64,000 nt of DNA from Eubacterium sp. (GTDB lineage: Bacteria > Bacillota > Clostridia > Lachnospirales > Lachnospiraceae): contig JAFZRN010000007.1 of NCBI GenBank assembly GCA_017619835.1, forward strand, positions 140,028-204,027. Direction: 5' to 3'. The notes beneath the pieces were generated by a model. The model was not told the DNA's origin. It was given only the letters and a program-made list of their open reading frames with translations, and did not search any database. Shown in pieces: positions 34,301-43,313 of the stretch. The position numbers and the translations under genes were made by a program. Within the stretch, counting starts at the first letter, position 1. Each line of letters opens with the position of its first letter.

Positions 34301-36730
34301 AACATATGAATTTAAATCATAGGCGCAGCTTAGATTAGTATTAGTAATCTTAGGTCCATTTTCAGGATTTGTAACCTCAAGATGATCAAGAGCTCTCTTT
34401 GGTCTTACAACTATTGTAGCCTTATCTGATCTAAGCTCATTTCCATTATCTCTATAGAAAGCGTAAACTAGATAAGTACCGGGTTCTGAAGCTTTAAAAA
34501 TCTCACCCTCAAATTCACCATTTGAATCAATATTAAGACGAGAATCTTCGTGATCGTTTGCAGCAAACTTTACTATATGAGTAACAATAACATCATCGCC
34601 ATCTATAACTGCCGGTTTAAGTGCATTCTGAAGATTTAACTCTTCATCAACTGGTATTTCAAAAGGTCCTACTTCAACTGGTAATTTATACGTAGTGAGA
34701 TCAGCAGGTGGCCTATTAACCTTAATCTGAACTATCGGATATTCAGGAGTATTCTGTGTAGCAGATACAATTACAGGATTCTCTGCATTTCCTCCGGTTG
34801 TTCCGTTAACAGATTTATATTCAATAGTATCATCAAGAACCCATTTCATATAAACCGTGCCAAAAGCTTTAGCCTTTATATCGGATCTTCCAGTAGCCGG
34901 ATCATTGATGATTTCAGCTACATTTGATGAGGTAATCTCATCACCATTTTCATCACACAGAATCCAGTAGCCTCTATCCGGTCTAAATCCATAATAAGGT
35001 ACATCATCGTAATCATATCCACCAACCACAATATTATCGAGATTTAATACATCACCAATAATCATATTGTATTGGTTTTCGCCTTCATCTACTTTTATGG
35101 TTTTAAGATCATACAGAGGACGAATACTTTTAATTGTGGTAGTTTTTGTCTGGGTTTTAACTTTCATGGAAGCCCCCTCAGACATAAACGGAATTGTAGT
35201 AGAAAGTTCCTCTGCGTTATCTATATCTTCATCATGTAAGTCAAATATTTCATTCCAATCTATGAATGTAACATCAGCAGTAGATGTAGTATCATTATGA
35301 TCATAAAATCCATATACCTGACCATAAGCCAATTCATAATCGTTTGTATAATCTCCATCTTCATCCTGAGCTATACGTACTCTAAGATTCTCTGGAGCAC
35401 CATATCCTCCTTCAGAATCTCCTGAACCAAACATAACAGAAAAGTTACATGTTGTTGCCGCATCAGGAATTTCATCATCATATACATATCCACTCATACT
35501 GAAGAAAGCTATCTTATAACGTATCGCAACCGGAGTTGTATACTTAATTGTGCCAACACGATTACTGGTGTACTGCTCCATCTCTAATGCAGAATGAGCC
35601 GGCAGAACCGAAGATGCTGTGACTTCGTTTTCTATAGTTTCTTCACATCCAGTAGTAGTATCCCAAGAAGTTTGAATTGCCTGCTCAGCTGACACTTCAA
35701 TTTTAATCATTTCATTAACATCTGTAAGACCAAAAATTTGCTTTATGGTTGTTTCAGAACCAATTGTTTCGGTAAAGGAGTATGATTCGGTCTTAGAAAT
35801 ACTGTTAGTAATTGTTTGTGTTGTACTATCAGAGAGTGTCATATCAATACTACTCTCTTCTTTAGTATTATTTTCCGAATAAGAATTGGCTGTATAATCT
35901 TTGTTTACAGTATCATCCTCTTGAACCTCTTCGGCATCTTTATACGGAACCTGACTATCAATAATTGCTGATAATTCAAAATCATACATAGCAATTCCAT
36001 ATGAATTATACCAATCCTGAAGACCTCTATGATTAACAGTTGTTACCATATTGTAAACTATTTTAGAGTCTTTGGTACTTGCAAGCGCTGGTAAGGCAGC
36101 ATCTTTACCTTCTACAACGCCTCCACCTCCCCACTTAAGGAAGTATTCGGGATTTTGATCAGACCCCAAGGCAGCATCAATTTCTCTTGCCATTGCATAA
36201 CGAACATCGTTCAGTGATTTAGCGCCACTCCTAACGCCTGTTACTTTCATATAATCAGAAGAAGAATCTCCTTTTACTTCTTGATCCGTTTGCATCAATC
36301 TCTCGTAAAGATAAATCTGCGAATCATATTTCGGAGATTTATTATGAAATGCTTCGTCCCAGTTACTAAGTGCTCCATCACCAGCCACATTCATTGTTAC
36401 GCCTGAATGTTCATTTCCTTTGTCATCATCTGATTTTCTTCCGCTTCCCCAATGGAAGATATCATAAGCCAAACATGCCCATTTAGGAATCTCCATCTGA
36501 CCGATTTTTACAAGTGCACGGTCATTTAATTCATTTGTTCCCAGCTGTTTATTGATTGAAACATAATTATACGGGGGCATATGAATTTTACTGGGAACTT
36601 TAGGATTATCCTCATCCCATTCTACAGTGGTCAATGCATACGAAGTAACCGGTGCTGCTAATGCATTTGAAAATGCAAGCGCTCCGGCCAGACATAATGC
36701 CAGACCTAGTTTCCATTTACATTTTTTCAT
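31307..36730 (-). CDS. Giant secreted protein with aerolysin-like segment, tandem Ig-like domains, FN3-like and BIG2 end
   Basis: An 1807-residue protein with a signal peptide (cleavage near SYALTT). Residues ~35-225 are not recognised. Residues ~225-530 resemble aerolysin/ETX-MTX2 beta-pore proteins: a Ser/Thr-rich amphipathic stretch (TLSDSTTQTITNSISKTESY), a charged strand, and the 'VLPAHSALEMEQY ... IKYTTPVAIRYKIAFF' returning strand. Residues ~540-1500 hold about six Ig-like units, each opening like RxLxxLEL. Two zinc-ribbon-like C-x2-C blocks (CDTCKKLF, CQTCKE) follow, then FN3-like and BIG2-like domains ending VKVTVK. No LPXTG. GAGGAG lies 9 nt before the ATG. Toxin or adhesin activity is inference; the fold call needs structure prediction. 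Confidence 0.8.
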   Translation of the reverse strand: MKKCKWKLGLALCLAGALAFSNALAAPVTSYALTTVEWDEDNPKVPSKIHMPPYNYVSINKQLGTNELNDRALVKIGQMEIPKWACLAYDIFHWGSGRKSDDDKGNEHSGVTMNVAGDGALSNWDEAFHNKSPKYDSQIYLYERLMQTDQEVKGDSSSDYMKVTGVRSGAKSLNDVRYAMAREIDAALGSDQNPEYFLKWGGGGVVEGKDAALPALASTKDSKIVYNMVTTVNHRGLQDWYNSYGIAMYDFELSAIIDSQVPYKDAEEVQEDDTVNKDYTANSYSENNTKEESSIDMTLSDSTTQTITNSISKTESYSFTETIGSETTIKQIFGLTDVNEMIKIEVSAEQAIQTSWDTTTGCEETIENEVTASSVLPAHSALEMEQYTSNRVGTIKYTTPVAIRYKIAFFSMSGYVYDDEIPDAATTCNFSVMFGSGDSEGGYGAPENLRVRIAQDEDGDYTNDYELAYGQVYGFYDHNDTTSTADVTFIDWNEIFDLHDEDIDNAEELSTTIPFMSEGASMKVKTQTKTTTIKSIRPLYDLKTIKVDEGENQYNMIIGDVLNLDNIVVGGYDYDDVPYYGFRPDRGYWILCDENGDEITSSNVAEIINDPATGRSDIKAKAFGTVYMKWVLDDTIEYKSVNGTTGGNAENPVIVSATQNTPEYPIVQIKVNRPPADLTTYKLPVEVGPFEIPVDEELNLQNALKPAVIDGDDVIVTHIVKFAANDHEDSRLNIDSNGEFEGEIFKASEPGTYLVYAFYRDNGNELRSDKATIVVRPKRALDHLEVTNPENGPKITNTNLSCAYDLNSYVKYVDNYGDEWTDENTKPALSFKLPDEVTDEEAEIDADGKLTVYKGGTYEVTVSAQGLEDKVITVFVNALGELAISDDADPAVLETFIFNDPYSEKADVNKVDFSGLTVTGKDLKGNEWDVENDSDITWVVDDVDLADSEFEATSDGTFAIKAKSGDVESNELELEVKEERKLDKLELSGDIEDDEVGLGIGDGYTIDLSWAGLQNSTDVVVKGIDQYDHEYDLSNTALKWTADEHYAQIKNDTTLFGKVKGTGTLYVSTDDDSIQSNTIDFNVWLKPYVKEIYADKGGTYREDDVIDLSTINVSAKDQEGEVYNLSDEEKASIEWTLTDKGSIKASKSTHIDFDQQAKTLTITEGEISYGKTGSITLAASFVNPNGIKVEGNTTINIMQKPILHELKLALKDQDNAVLPTEVTYYASDLFDYEGIDQYSDPYDLTNEVLTFKSSNADYVVDEADDKDNCTILTGPSGSSTDITVSNINYINKDIVSNKVTISTPEVRRMKTLEFTYVPEALKFGENLDLLSLGAKCFDEKHKAFTEKEIEDYPSYITYSFDKGETNSDIDTAKNIVTAGDNKRAYITVSAFAVNGTTDKELTDADGNIIQTSDKVWVGPMIKEIKASETLFHVKGGKVTITFNGLALENGIEVKLLDKDGKEVQTATSTGTEKAQTVEFTLADNNSLTDPAEYTITYTVCGDPEGSDEFAPKSDIKLVVENHKLRKIERKEATCEEDGNIEYWICDTCKKLFKDEKATEEIKLEDTVLKAPGHVWDEGVITKEATVDEEGEKTFTCQTCKETRIEAVPKLKQTSGTMLCMLKAKGKTSLELTWSEIKGADGYDVFFGRCNHNGKSSSAELVGTVEPGQKLKYTAKGLKKGKEYKAYVQAFIYGNEKKIYVTDCELVHAYTGNYTKGYTNPKSISVNKSKVKIKVGKTFKIKAKVNKVKKGKKLMPAGHAPSLRYVSTDPSIAKVSKKGKITAVSKGKCTIYVYGVNGVRKAVKVTVK

Positions 36731-36776
36731 TTTTTTACACTCCTCTCACTAAAATGAAAACACATGATACACTGGC

Positions 36777-36842
36777 ATTATAGCGAACGAGTGGGTAGTG
36801 CACATCACCCGAAAGGGTAGTTTTTTTAAAAAAATGGGTAGT
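36777..36842 (-). promoter_or_regulatory. Promoter with three ACTACCC boxes at 21-22 bp spacing
   Basis: On the minus strand, ACTACCC occurs at 36842-36836, 36821-36815 and 36799-36793, starts 21 and 22 bp apart, followed by TATAAT at 36782-36777. The middle box reads ACTACCCTTTCGGGTGATG and is 32 nt before the -10, exactly as at 3120-3164. No -35 hexamer is seen. The 216-bp gap holds this promoter and the aroC terminator. Confidence 0.65.
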
Positions 36843-36888
36843 TTTTTATAAATTTGGGTTCGATTTTTGTAAAAAATGTATGATATTT

Positions 36889-36916
36889 ATAAAAAATAGA
36901 CCCTGCATAAGCAGGG
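36889..36916 (-). terminator. aroC terminator
   Basis: CCCTGC-TTAT-GCAGGG on the minus strand followed by TCTATTTTTTAT, 31 nt after the aroC stop. Confidence 0.7.
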
Positions 36917-36946
36917 CCGGGTAGTATGATGTCATTTTCGGTCGTA

Positions 36947-38002
36947 TCATCTGATTATATAATCTGCAATTGTAAGTGCTGCCATGGCTTCTACTACCAC
37001 TACAGCTCTCGGAGCGACTATCGGGTCATGTCTACCTTTGATCTCTATATCGATCTCGTCACCCGATTCATTTACGGTACTCTGCTTCCTATATATGGAA
37101 GGAGTAGGCTTAACTGCTGCTCTTATCACTATATCATCCCCATCGGATATACCACCCAGTATTCCGCCGGAGTGATTGGTCTTTTTCTTTACGGTTCCGT
37201 CTGACATGAAGAACTCGTCATTATTTTCGGAACCTCTCTTTGAGACTACGTCGAAGCCGTCTCCGATTTCTACCCCTTTAACGGCTCCTATGGACATAAT
37301 GGCATAGGCAAGGCGGGCATCCAGCTTATCGAATACCGGCTCTCCTATTCCCGCAGGAACACCGGTTATAACACATTCAACAAGCGCTCCGCTGGAATCC
37401 TTCTCTTCCATCAGTCCTTTCAGATAGTCAGAAGCTTTTTCGAAAGCATTTCTATCGGGCATACAGAGAGGATTTCTTCTTATCTCATCCTTATCAAAGG
37501 CTGCTCTGTCTATCTCGATATCACCTATCTTTGTAACATAGGCACATATATCTATACCCTTCTCCTTAAGTATCTTTAAAGCTATAGCTCCGGCAGCCAC
37601 ACGGCCGATGGTCTCTCTTCCCGAGCTTCGTCCGCCGCCGCGGTAGTCTCTGATACCGTATTTGGCATAGAAGCCATAGTCTGCATGGCCGGGTCTGAAG
37701 ACATCCTTTATATCGGAGTAATCCTTTGATATCTGTGAGGTGTTCTCGACCATCAGGGATATCGGGGTTCCAGTTGTCTTTCCATCAAATACTCCGGAAA
37801 GGATCTTAACCGTGTCGGACTCATTTCTCTTTGTGGCAAAATCAGACTGGCCGGGCTTCCTTCGGTCGAGGTATACCTGGATATCCTCTTCGGAAAGCTC
37901 TATACCCGCAGGGCAGCCGTCAACAACTGCTCCTAATGCCGCGCCGTGGGATTCGCCCCAGGTCGTTACGGTGAAATTTTTACCAAATGTAGAACCTGAC
38001 AT
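36947..38002 (-). CDS. aroC: Chorismate synthase
   Basis: A 351-residue FMN-dependent enzyme that converts EPSP to chorismate, the last common aromatic step. Signatures: [18 protein letters not shown] at the N-terminus, the arginine-rich [21 protein letters not shown], and [17 protein letters not shown] 38002 is chosen for its AAAGGAACAAT; an ATG 30 nt upstream would overlap the xerD terminator. Its promoter was not resolved, and it is not adjacent to the aroE-aroK fusion, so the pathway genes are scattered in this genome region. Confidence 0.97.
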   Translation of the reverse strand: MSGSTFGKNFTVTTWGESHGAALGAVVDGCPAGIELSEEDIQVYLDRRKPGQSDFATKRNESDTVKILSGVFDGKTTGTPISLMVENTSQISKDYSDIKDVFRPGHADYGFYAKYGIRDYRGGGRSSGRETIGRVAAGAIALKILKEKGIDICAYVTKIGDIEIDRAAFDKDEIRRNPLCMPDRNAFEKASDYLKGLMEEKDSSGALVECVITGVPAGIGEPVFDKLDARLAYAIMSIGAVKGVEIGDGFDVVSKRGSENNDEFFMSDGTVKKKTNHSGGILGGISDGDDIVIRAAVKPTPSIYRKQSTVNESGDEIDIEIKGRHDPIVAPRAVVVVEAMAALTIADYIIR

Positions 38003-38017
38003 ATTGTTCCTTTCATG

Positions 38018-38042
38018 AAAACGACCCGGCATAACCGGGTCG
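38018..38042 (-). terminator. xerD terminator
   Basis: Perfect stem CGACCCGG/CCGGGTCG (38042-38035 with 38029-38022) followed on the minus strand by TTTT, 14 nt after the xerD stop. Confidence 0.8.
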
Positions 38043-38055
38043 ATATCTTCTTAAT

Positions 38056-38934
38056 TTATGCTCTTGGATGAGCTTTATCATATACTTCCTTAAGTCTGCT
38101 TGACTTTCCTCTCAGGTAAACCTGAGTCGTGGATATATCGGAATGTCCGAGCATCTCCTGCAGACTTGCCAGATCAGCACCGTTAGAAACCATATGAGTC
38201 GCAAATGAATGTCTGATCATATGAGGAGTGATATCCTTGTCGATACCTGCTCTCTTTGCATAGGCCTTAAGCAGTTTCCAGAATCCCTGGCGTGACATTT
38301 CCTCACCCTTAATATTGGTAAAGAGATATTCCGAATCGGCACACATGCTCGGTCTTACTTCGGTGAGATACCTTGTAAGTGCATATTTAGCCGCATTCTC
38401 TATAGGAATGATCCTGCTCTTTGTCCTGTCATGACACTCGATATAGCTGAGTGCTAAGTTAAGGTCTGATATCTTAAGAGATATAAGCTCGCTTACCCTG
38501 AGCCCGGTGGCATACAGAAGTTCAAGCATGGCCTTATCTCTGATCTCCTTCGGTGTGTCTCCTGACGGCTGATCCAGAAGAAGGCTTACCTCTTCAATGG
38601 TCAGAGTTTCGGGGATCTTCTTTTCTACCTTCGGAGGCTTGATGCCTTCAGTCGGATTACCGGAAATGATTCCCTTCTCGAGGAGATAGATGAAGAATGA
38701 TCTGATACTTGCAACGCTTCTTGAAACCGTTGCGGAACTCATCTTCTCTCCCTCCATATAAAGGACGTATGAACGAAGATTTGTCTGAGAAACTTCCTTA
38801 GGATCCGTAACCCCATTATCCTTAAGATACTTGCTCATCTTGTTCAGATCACGTCTGTAGGACTGAACAGTATTGGTACTGCTCTTCTTCACATCCGTAA
38901 GATATTCTATGTATTTGTCAATCTCGCGTTCCAC
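38056..38934 (-). CDS. xerD: Tyrosine recombinase XerD
   Basis: A 292-residue site-specific recombinase that resolves chromosome dimers at dif with its partner. N-terminal SAM-like core-binding domain (1-~95) and catalytic domain with the full set R146 (ATGLRVSEL), K172, H238-x2-R241 (HMIRHSF), H264 (LGHSDIS) and Y273. The length and single-copy chromosomal setting favour XerD/XerC over an integrase. The start is a GTG at 38934 with AAGG 5-6 nt upstream. Monocistronic: own promoter and terminator. Confidence 0.92.
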   Translation of the reverse strand: MEREIDKYIEYLTDVKKSSTNTVQSYRRDLNKMSKYLKDNGVTDPKEVSQTNLRSYVLYMEGEKMSSATVSRSVASIRSFFIYLLEKGIISGNPTEGIKPPKVEKKIPETLTIEEVSLLLDQPSGDTPKEIRDKAMLELLYATGLRVSELISLKISDLNLALSYIECHDRTKSRIIPIENAAKYALTRYLTEVRPSMCADSEYLFTNIKGEEMSRQGFWKLLKAYAKRAGIDKDITPHMIRHSFATHMVSNGADLASLQEMLGHSDISTTQVYLRGKSSRLKEVYDKAHPRA

Positions 38935-39002
38935 TTATACCTTACCACCCACAATACTTTTGTCACAATTTCTCTCTAATGTTACAAAGCGATAGTGTTA
39001 AT

Positions 39003-39031
39003 AGTATAGTAAGAAATTTACATAAAATCAA
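39003..39031 (-). promoter_or_regulatory. xerD promoter
   Basis: TTGATT (39031-39026) and TATACT (39008-39003) with 17-nt spacing on the minus strand. The 279-bp gap upstream (38935-39213) is very AT-rich; besides this promoter it holds a dyad CACAATA/TATTGTG near 39100-39120 and a GTTACTGTT/AACAGTAA inverted repeat near 39161-39205 that could terminate the Nudix gene. Confidence 0.55.
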
Positions 39032-39213
39032 CCATAATTTTTTTGTAAAATCGTCCCGAAACCCACTAAAATAGGGCATTTCCGCAAGATAAGGTGGTGA
39101 AAATGGTTCACAATAACTAAATATTGTGGAAAAAAATTTTTAAATTTTTTTAAAAAATTGGTTACTGTTTTAACATAATGTTAGTTAATAATATCGTAAC
39201 AGTAATGTAACGA

Positions 39214-39801
39214 TTAATTCTGACCCCTGATCCGGGCATATTCGAGGATGGCTAAAACGGTTTTGCTGTCATTTATCCTGCCGTCATGGACCATCTGAAG
39301 GGCTTCTTCAAGGGTAAATCTTAAGACATCAATGAACTCATCTGAGTCTCTATTGGTCTCTCCCTTTTTAAGTCCGGTTCCGATATAGACCGCAGTCCTC
39401 TCGCTGAAAAGACCCACCGATGCGATGATATAATTGATAAAATGCATCTTCGTCGGAACCAGTCCTGTCTCCTCTTCGGCTTCTCTTAATGCGCATCTGT
39501 AAAAAGGTGAATCCGCGTCTTCAAAGTAGGTTCTGTCCTTCTTTATCTCCGACTGCTTATCGCCATAATCAGACTCCTCTGCGCAGCCAGCCGGAATCTC
39601 GATATCGAAGTCATCGATACAGTTCCTGTACTGACGCACGAAGATCAACTTCTCATCCTCATCGATAAGAAGAACTCCGGAGCCGTTGCGGTTCTCGACG
39701 AAGTCGTAGTGAAGGGTCTCTCCTTCCGGGGAGATAAGGGTGTCTTCGTATACCTTGACTCTGTGGCCTTTATATTTTAATTGTCTCTTCTCCAGCTTCA
39801 T
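39214..39801 (-). CDS. Nudix hydrolase, ADP-ribose pyrophosphatase-like, with expanded Nudix loop
   Basis: A 195-residue Nudix protein of the ADP-ribose pyrophosphatase type (VFVRQYR then IEIPAG before the box). The catalytic helix REAEEETGL (from R106) is intact. In the canonical box the first glycine lies 14 residues before that arginine; here AGCAEES ends about 20 residues earlier and is followed by a charged insert (GDKQSEIKKDRTYFEDAD), so the loop is enlarged. Activity on ADP-ribose is therefore likely but not certain. AGAGG precedes the ATG. It sits after the rny terminator. Confidence 0.8.
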   Translation of the reverse strand: MKLEKRQLKYKGHRVKVYEDTLISPEGETLHYDFVENRNGSGVLLIDEDEKLIFVRQYRNCIDDFDIEIPAGCAEESDYGDKQSEIKKDRTYFEDADSPFYRCALREAEEETGLVPTKMHFINYIIASVGLFSERTAVYIGTGLKKGETNRDSDEFIDVLRFTLEEALQMVHDGRINDSKTVLAILEYARIRGQN

Positions 39802-39820
39802 ATTTACCTCTGATAGAATT

Positions 39821-39855
39821 AAAAAACCACCTGATTCTCAGAGAATCAGGTGGTT
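39821..39855 (-). terminator. rny terminator
   Basis: Perfect inverted repeat AACCACCTGATTCTC/GAGAATCAGGTGGTT followed on the minus strand by six T residues, directly after the rny stop. Confidence 0.85.
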
Positions 39856-39862
39856 GGGTTAG

Positions 39863-41419
39863 TTACTTAGCATAGTCTGTAACTCTTGATTCGCGGATTA
39901 GGCTAACTTTGATCTGACCGGGATATTCAAGCTCATCTTCAATCTGCTTGGATATATTTCTGGCCAGAAGTACCATATCTGCGTCACTGATCTTCTCAGG
40001 AACAACTGCAACCCTGATTTCTCTACCTGCCTGAATAGCAAAGGACTTGTCAACACCCTCGAAATCATTAGCTATATCCTCAAGCTTTGTAAGTCTTGTG
40101 GTATAGGTATCAAGGGTTTCTCTTCTAGCACCCGGACGGGCAGCCGATATAGCATCAGCAGCCTGTACAATACATGCTATAAGTGATTCTGCTTCACAGT
40201 CACCGTGATGTGAAGCAACCGTATTGATAACAACATTATTCTCTTTGTACTTCTTACAAAGATCAACACCTATAGATACGTGTGATCCCTCCATCTCATG
40301 ATCGATAGATTTACCGATATCATGAAGAAGTCCTGCTCTCTTGGCGAGCTTAACGTCCTCGCCCAGCTCTCCTGCCATGAGTCCGCTCAGGTGAGCAACC
40401 TCAAGTGAATGCTTAAGTGCATTCTGGCCGTAGCTTGATCTGAACTTCATACGTCCGAGAAGCTTAATAAGTTCAGGATGAAGTCCGTGAACTCCTGCTT
40501 CAAGTGCAGCAGCCTCTCCTTCTTCACGCATTTTGGCTTCAACTTCCTTCTTAGCCTTCTCTACCATCTCTTCGATTCTGGCAGGATGGATACGTCCATC
40601 AACGATAAGCTTTTCAAGTGCTATACGAGCAACTTCTCTTCTTACCGCATCAAAGCTCGAAAGAACGACTGCCTCCGGTGTATCGTCTATGATAAGATCG
40701 ACACCGGTAAGGGTTTCGAGAGTACGTATGTTACGGCCTTCACGACCGATGATACGTCCTTTCATTTCATCACTCGGCAGCTGTACGAGAGATACTGTGG
40801 ATTCGGATACAACGTCAGCGGCGCATTTCTGGATGGCACCTACAACGATCTCCTTAGCTTTTTTATCTGCCTCTTCCTTGGCTCTCGATTCCAGCTCCTT
40901 AATCAGAATAGCTGTTTCATGTTTTACATCATCTTCAACGGTTTTAAGTAAATAATCCTTAGCTTGTTCAGAGGTAAGACCGGATATTCTCTCCAGTTCC
41001 TGTTGCCTTTTCAGTGACAGTTCTTCTACTTCAGCGGTTTTCCTTGCCAGATTAGCTTCCTTGGCTGTAAGAGACTGTTCTCTACGCTCAAGGGTATCGC
41101 TCTTCTTATCAAGGTTTTCCTCTCTCTGAAGAACTCTCTTCTCCATGTGCTGAATCTCTGCTCTGCGGTCCTTAACTTCCTTTTCGATTTCGTTCTTAGT
41201 CTTAAGAGCGTCCTCTTTCGCAGTCAGAAGTATGTCCCTTTTCTTTGACTCAGCAGCCTTAAGTGCATCATCTATAATATCCTTAGCCTTATCCTCAGCC
41301 TTGCCTATCTTTGCTTCTGCGATATTCTTACGGTATGCATTTCCGATCGCGAAGCCTACTATAGCAGCAATGACAAAGGCGGCTACTACGATGATTACCC
41401 ATATAACTGTTGGTAACAC
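39863..41419 (-). CDS. rny: Ribonuclease Y
   Basis: A 518-residue membrane-anchored endoribonuclease that starts mRNA decay in Firmicutes. N-terminal transmembrane helix (about 5-27), a long coiled coil (about 35-200), a KH domain ([19 protein letters not shown]), and an HD domain with [10 protein letters not shown] and HHGDCEAES. Length matches the family. It uses a GTG start at 41419 with AAGGAGG 7 nt upstream, and a near-consensus promoter whose -35 box lies in the recX end. Its own terminator follows at 39821-39855. Confidence 0.96.
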   Translation of the reverse strand: MLPTVIWVIIVVAAFVIAAIVGFAIGNAYRKNIAEAKIGKAEDKAKDIIDDALKAAESKKRDILLTAKEDALKTKNEIEKEVKDRRAEIQHMEKRVLQREENLDKKSDTLERREQSLTAKEANLARKTAEVEELSLKRQQELERISGLTSEQAKDYLLKTVEDDVKHETAILIKELESRAKEEADKKAKEIVVGAIQKCAADVVSESTVSLVQLPSDEMKGRIIGREGRNIRTLETLTGVDLIIDDTPEAVVLSSFDAVRREVARIALEKLIVDGRIHPARIEEMVEKAKKEVEAKMREEGEAAALEAGVHGLHPELIKLLGRMKFRSSYGQNALKHSLEVAHLSGLMAGELGEDVKLAKRAGLLHDIGKSIDHEMEGSHVSIGVDLCKKYKENNVVINTVASHHGDCEAESLIACIVQAADAISAARPGARRETLDTYTTRLTKLEDIANDFEGVDKSFAIQAGREIRVAVVPEKISDADMVLLARNISKQIEDELEYPGQIKVSLIRESRVTDYAK

Positions 41420-41467
41420 AGGAGTACCTCCTTACATATTAAATTGTATTTATAATCATACCAATCT

Positions 41468-41496
41468 ATAATATACTTTCAGAGATATTATGTCAA
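41468..41496 (-). promoter_or_regulatory. rny promoter
   Basis: TTGACA (41496-41491) and TATTAT (41473-41468) with 17-nt spacing on the minus strand. The -35 hexamer overlaps the last codons of recX. Confidence 0.75.
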
Positions 41497-42099
41497 GTGA
41501 TTGTTAATCCGGTCAAATGAAAAACCATGCCTGACAAGTAAAGCGGCTGCACGCCGCCTTACTCTTTCATCAGACATGTCCTGTCCTTCAAATCTTTTCA
41601 GGAGTTTCTCGATTGCCTTATCCTCATCCACATCCTCTTCCTCGCTGATACGGTCATAGACCTCATCAAAATCCTGAAGACTGATGTGCCTCATACTGAG
41701 TTCTCTCATGATAAGACTTCTGCTCTTCTGATTCATATAGCTTCTGATAAAGCTTTCCATGAACCTTTCGTCATTGAGATAATTGAATTCATAGAGCTTA
41801 TCTATCGCTTCGCTTATGGCATATTCCGGATACCGTTTCTGAAGAAGCTTAAGCCTTAGGTCCTCGCCGCACCTTTCGGTCTCGGCAAGATAGCTTACGC
41901 CCTTTTCAAATGTGCCGTCAATGATCTTATCCTTCAGAGCCTCAACTTCCTCATCGGAAACCTTAAGACCCGTCTCAGGCGAAAAATCCTTTTCCGAAAC
42001 TATATCCTTTATCTGGGAAGGGAACAGAAAACCGAGATACACGCCATCCTCATATAAGAGAAATGACTTCCCGCGTATTTTTATATCGAGATATCTCAT
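41488..42099 (-). CDS. recX: Regulatory protein RecX
   Basis: A 203-residue RecX-family protein, which modulates RecA filaments. The C-terminal ~150 residues show the three-helix tandem repeats typical of RecX (YLAETERCGEDLRLKLLQKRYP, INYLNDERFMESFIRSYMNQKSRS, RRRAAALLVRHGFSFDRIN). It begins 2 nt after the recA stop, so the two are translationally linked. The N-terminal ~60 residues are a less conserved extension. The ribosome binding site is weak (GAAGAGTAGGA). Confidence 0.88.
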   Translation of the reverse strand: MRYLDIKIRGKSFLLYEDGVYLGFLFPSQIKDIVSEKDFSPETGLKVSDEEVEALKDKIIDGTFEKGVSYLAETERCGEDLRLKLLQKRYPEYAISEAIDKLYEFNYLNDERFMESFIRSYMNQKSRSLIMRELSMRHISLQDFDEVYDRISEEEDVDEDKAIEKLLKRFEGQDMSDERVRRRAAALLVRHGFSFDRINNHLT

Positions 42100-42101
42100 T
42101 C

Positions 42102-43136
42102 CTACTCTTCAGCATCTCCCGTAGCCGAATCATTTTCATCCTTATCGGAGAAATAGAGTGCTCTTACCTTATCTTCGATCTCCTTCATGACATCGGGATT
42201 CTCTTTAAGATAAGCCTTTGCATTCTCACGACCCTGTCCGATCTTCTCTCCGAGATAGGCATACCAGGCACCTGATTTTACAACCACATCATTCTTTGCT
42301 GCGAGATCAAGGATATCGCCTTCCTTGGATATACCCTGACCGAACATGATGTCGAACTCAGCCTCTCTGAAGGGCGGTGACACCTTGTTCTTAACTATCT
42401 TTACCTTTGTCCTGTTACCTACGCCTTCACCGCCGGCCTTGATGGTCTCGATACGTCTTACTTCCATTCTTACGGATGAATAGAATTTAAGGGCACGTCC
42501 GCCGGTCGTGGTCTCGGGATTACCGAACATGACACCAACCTTCTCACGAAGCTGGTTTATGAAGATAACAACACAATTAGTCTTGCTGATTACAGCCGTA
42601 AGCTTTCTTAATGCCTGAGACATGAGTCTTGCATGAAGACCTACGTGGCTGTCTCCCATCTCACCGTCGATCTCAGCCTTGGGAACAAGTGCTGCAACGG
42701 AGTCGATGATGAGAACATCTATAGCACCGGAACGGACCATGGTCTCTGTGATCTCGAGAGCCTGCTCTCCGCTGTCCGGCTGTGATATATAGAGATTATC
42801 TATATCAACACCTATATTCTTTGCATATACGGGATCCAGTGCATGCTCTGCGTCGATGAAGCCTGCGATTCCGCCGGCTTTTTGAACCTCTGCAACCACA
42901 TGAAGTGCAACGGTTGTCTTACCACTGGATTCGGGTCCGTAGATCTCGATGATACGTCCTCTCGGCATACCTCCGATACCAAGGGCAATATCCAGACTGA
43001 GCGAACCTGTGGGTACTGCTTCTATATTCATGTTCTTGGCGCTGTCACCCAGCTTCATGACCGAACCTTTTCCGAACTGTTTCTCGATCTGAGCGAGTGC
43101 AGCATCAAGCGCTTTTAATCTTTCCTCGTTTGCCAT
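42102..43136 (-). CDS. recA: Recombinase A
   Basis: A 344-residue RecA for homologous recombination and SOS induction. Walker [30 protein letters not shown], and L2 region [22 protein letters not shown] are intact. The ATG at 43136 has AAAGGAG 6 nt upstream; an earlier in-frame ATG at 43172 has no site and adds a non-homologous leader. The 177-bp divergent gap to tmcAL contains a GCCGC/GCGGC hairpin near the start; no GAAC-N4-GTTC type LexA box was found. Confidence 0.98.
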   Translation of the reverse strand: MANEERLKALDAALAQIEKQFGKGSVMKLGDSAKNMNIEAVPTGSLSLDIALGIGGMPRGRIIEIYGPESSGKTTVALHVVAEVQKAGGIAGFIDAEHALDPVYAKNIGVDIDNLYISQPDSGEQALEITETMVRSGAIDVLIIDSVAALVPKAEIDGEMGDSHVGLHARLMSQALRKLTAVISKTNCVVIFINQLREKVGVMFGNPETTTGGRALKFYSSVRMEVRRIETIKAGGEGVGNRTKVKIVKNKVSPPFREAEFDIMFGQGISKEGDILDLAAKNDVVVKSGAWYAYLGEKIGQGRENAKAYLKENPDVMKEIEDKVRALYFSDKDENDSATGDAEE

Positions 43137-43313
43137 TTTTACTCCTTTCGACTGCCGCAGAATGCCCCTCACACCGCGGCTGAAAAATATAAATTTCTTT
43201 GATGTAAAATTTTTAAAAAATTTAGTTCAGACGAATGAAAACAGTATAGCATATTTTATGAAAAAATGCTATTATAAAAGTGGCGTGCAGTTAGGTTTGA
43301 AAGGACTATGCCT

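Noticed and set aside
43137-43313. LexA box in front of recA
   Set aside because: Only one half-site-like GTTC/GAAC pair in the wrong orientation was found; no GAAC-N4-GTTC.
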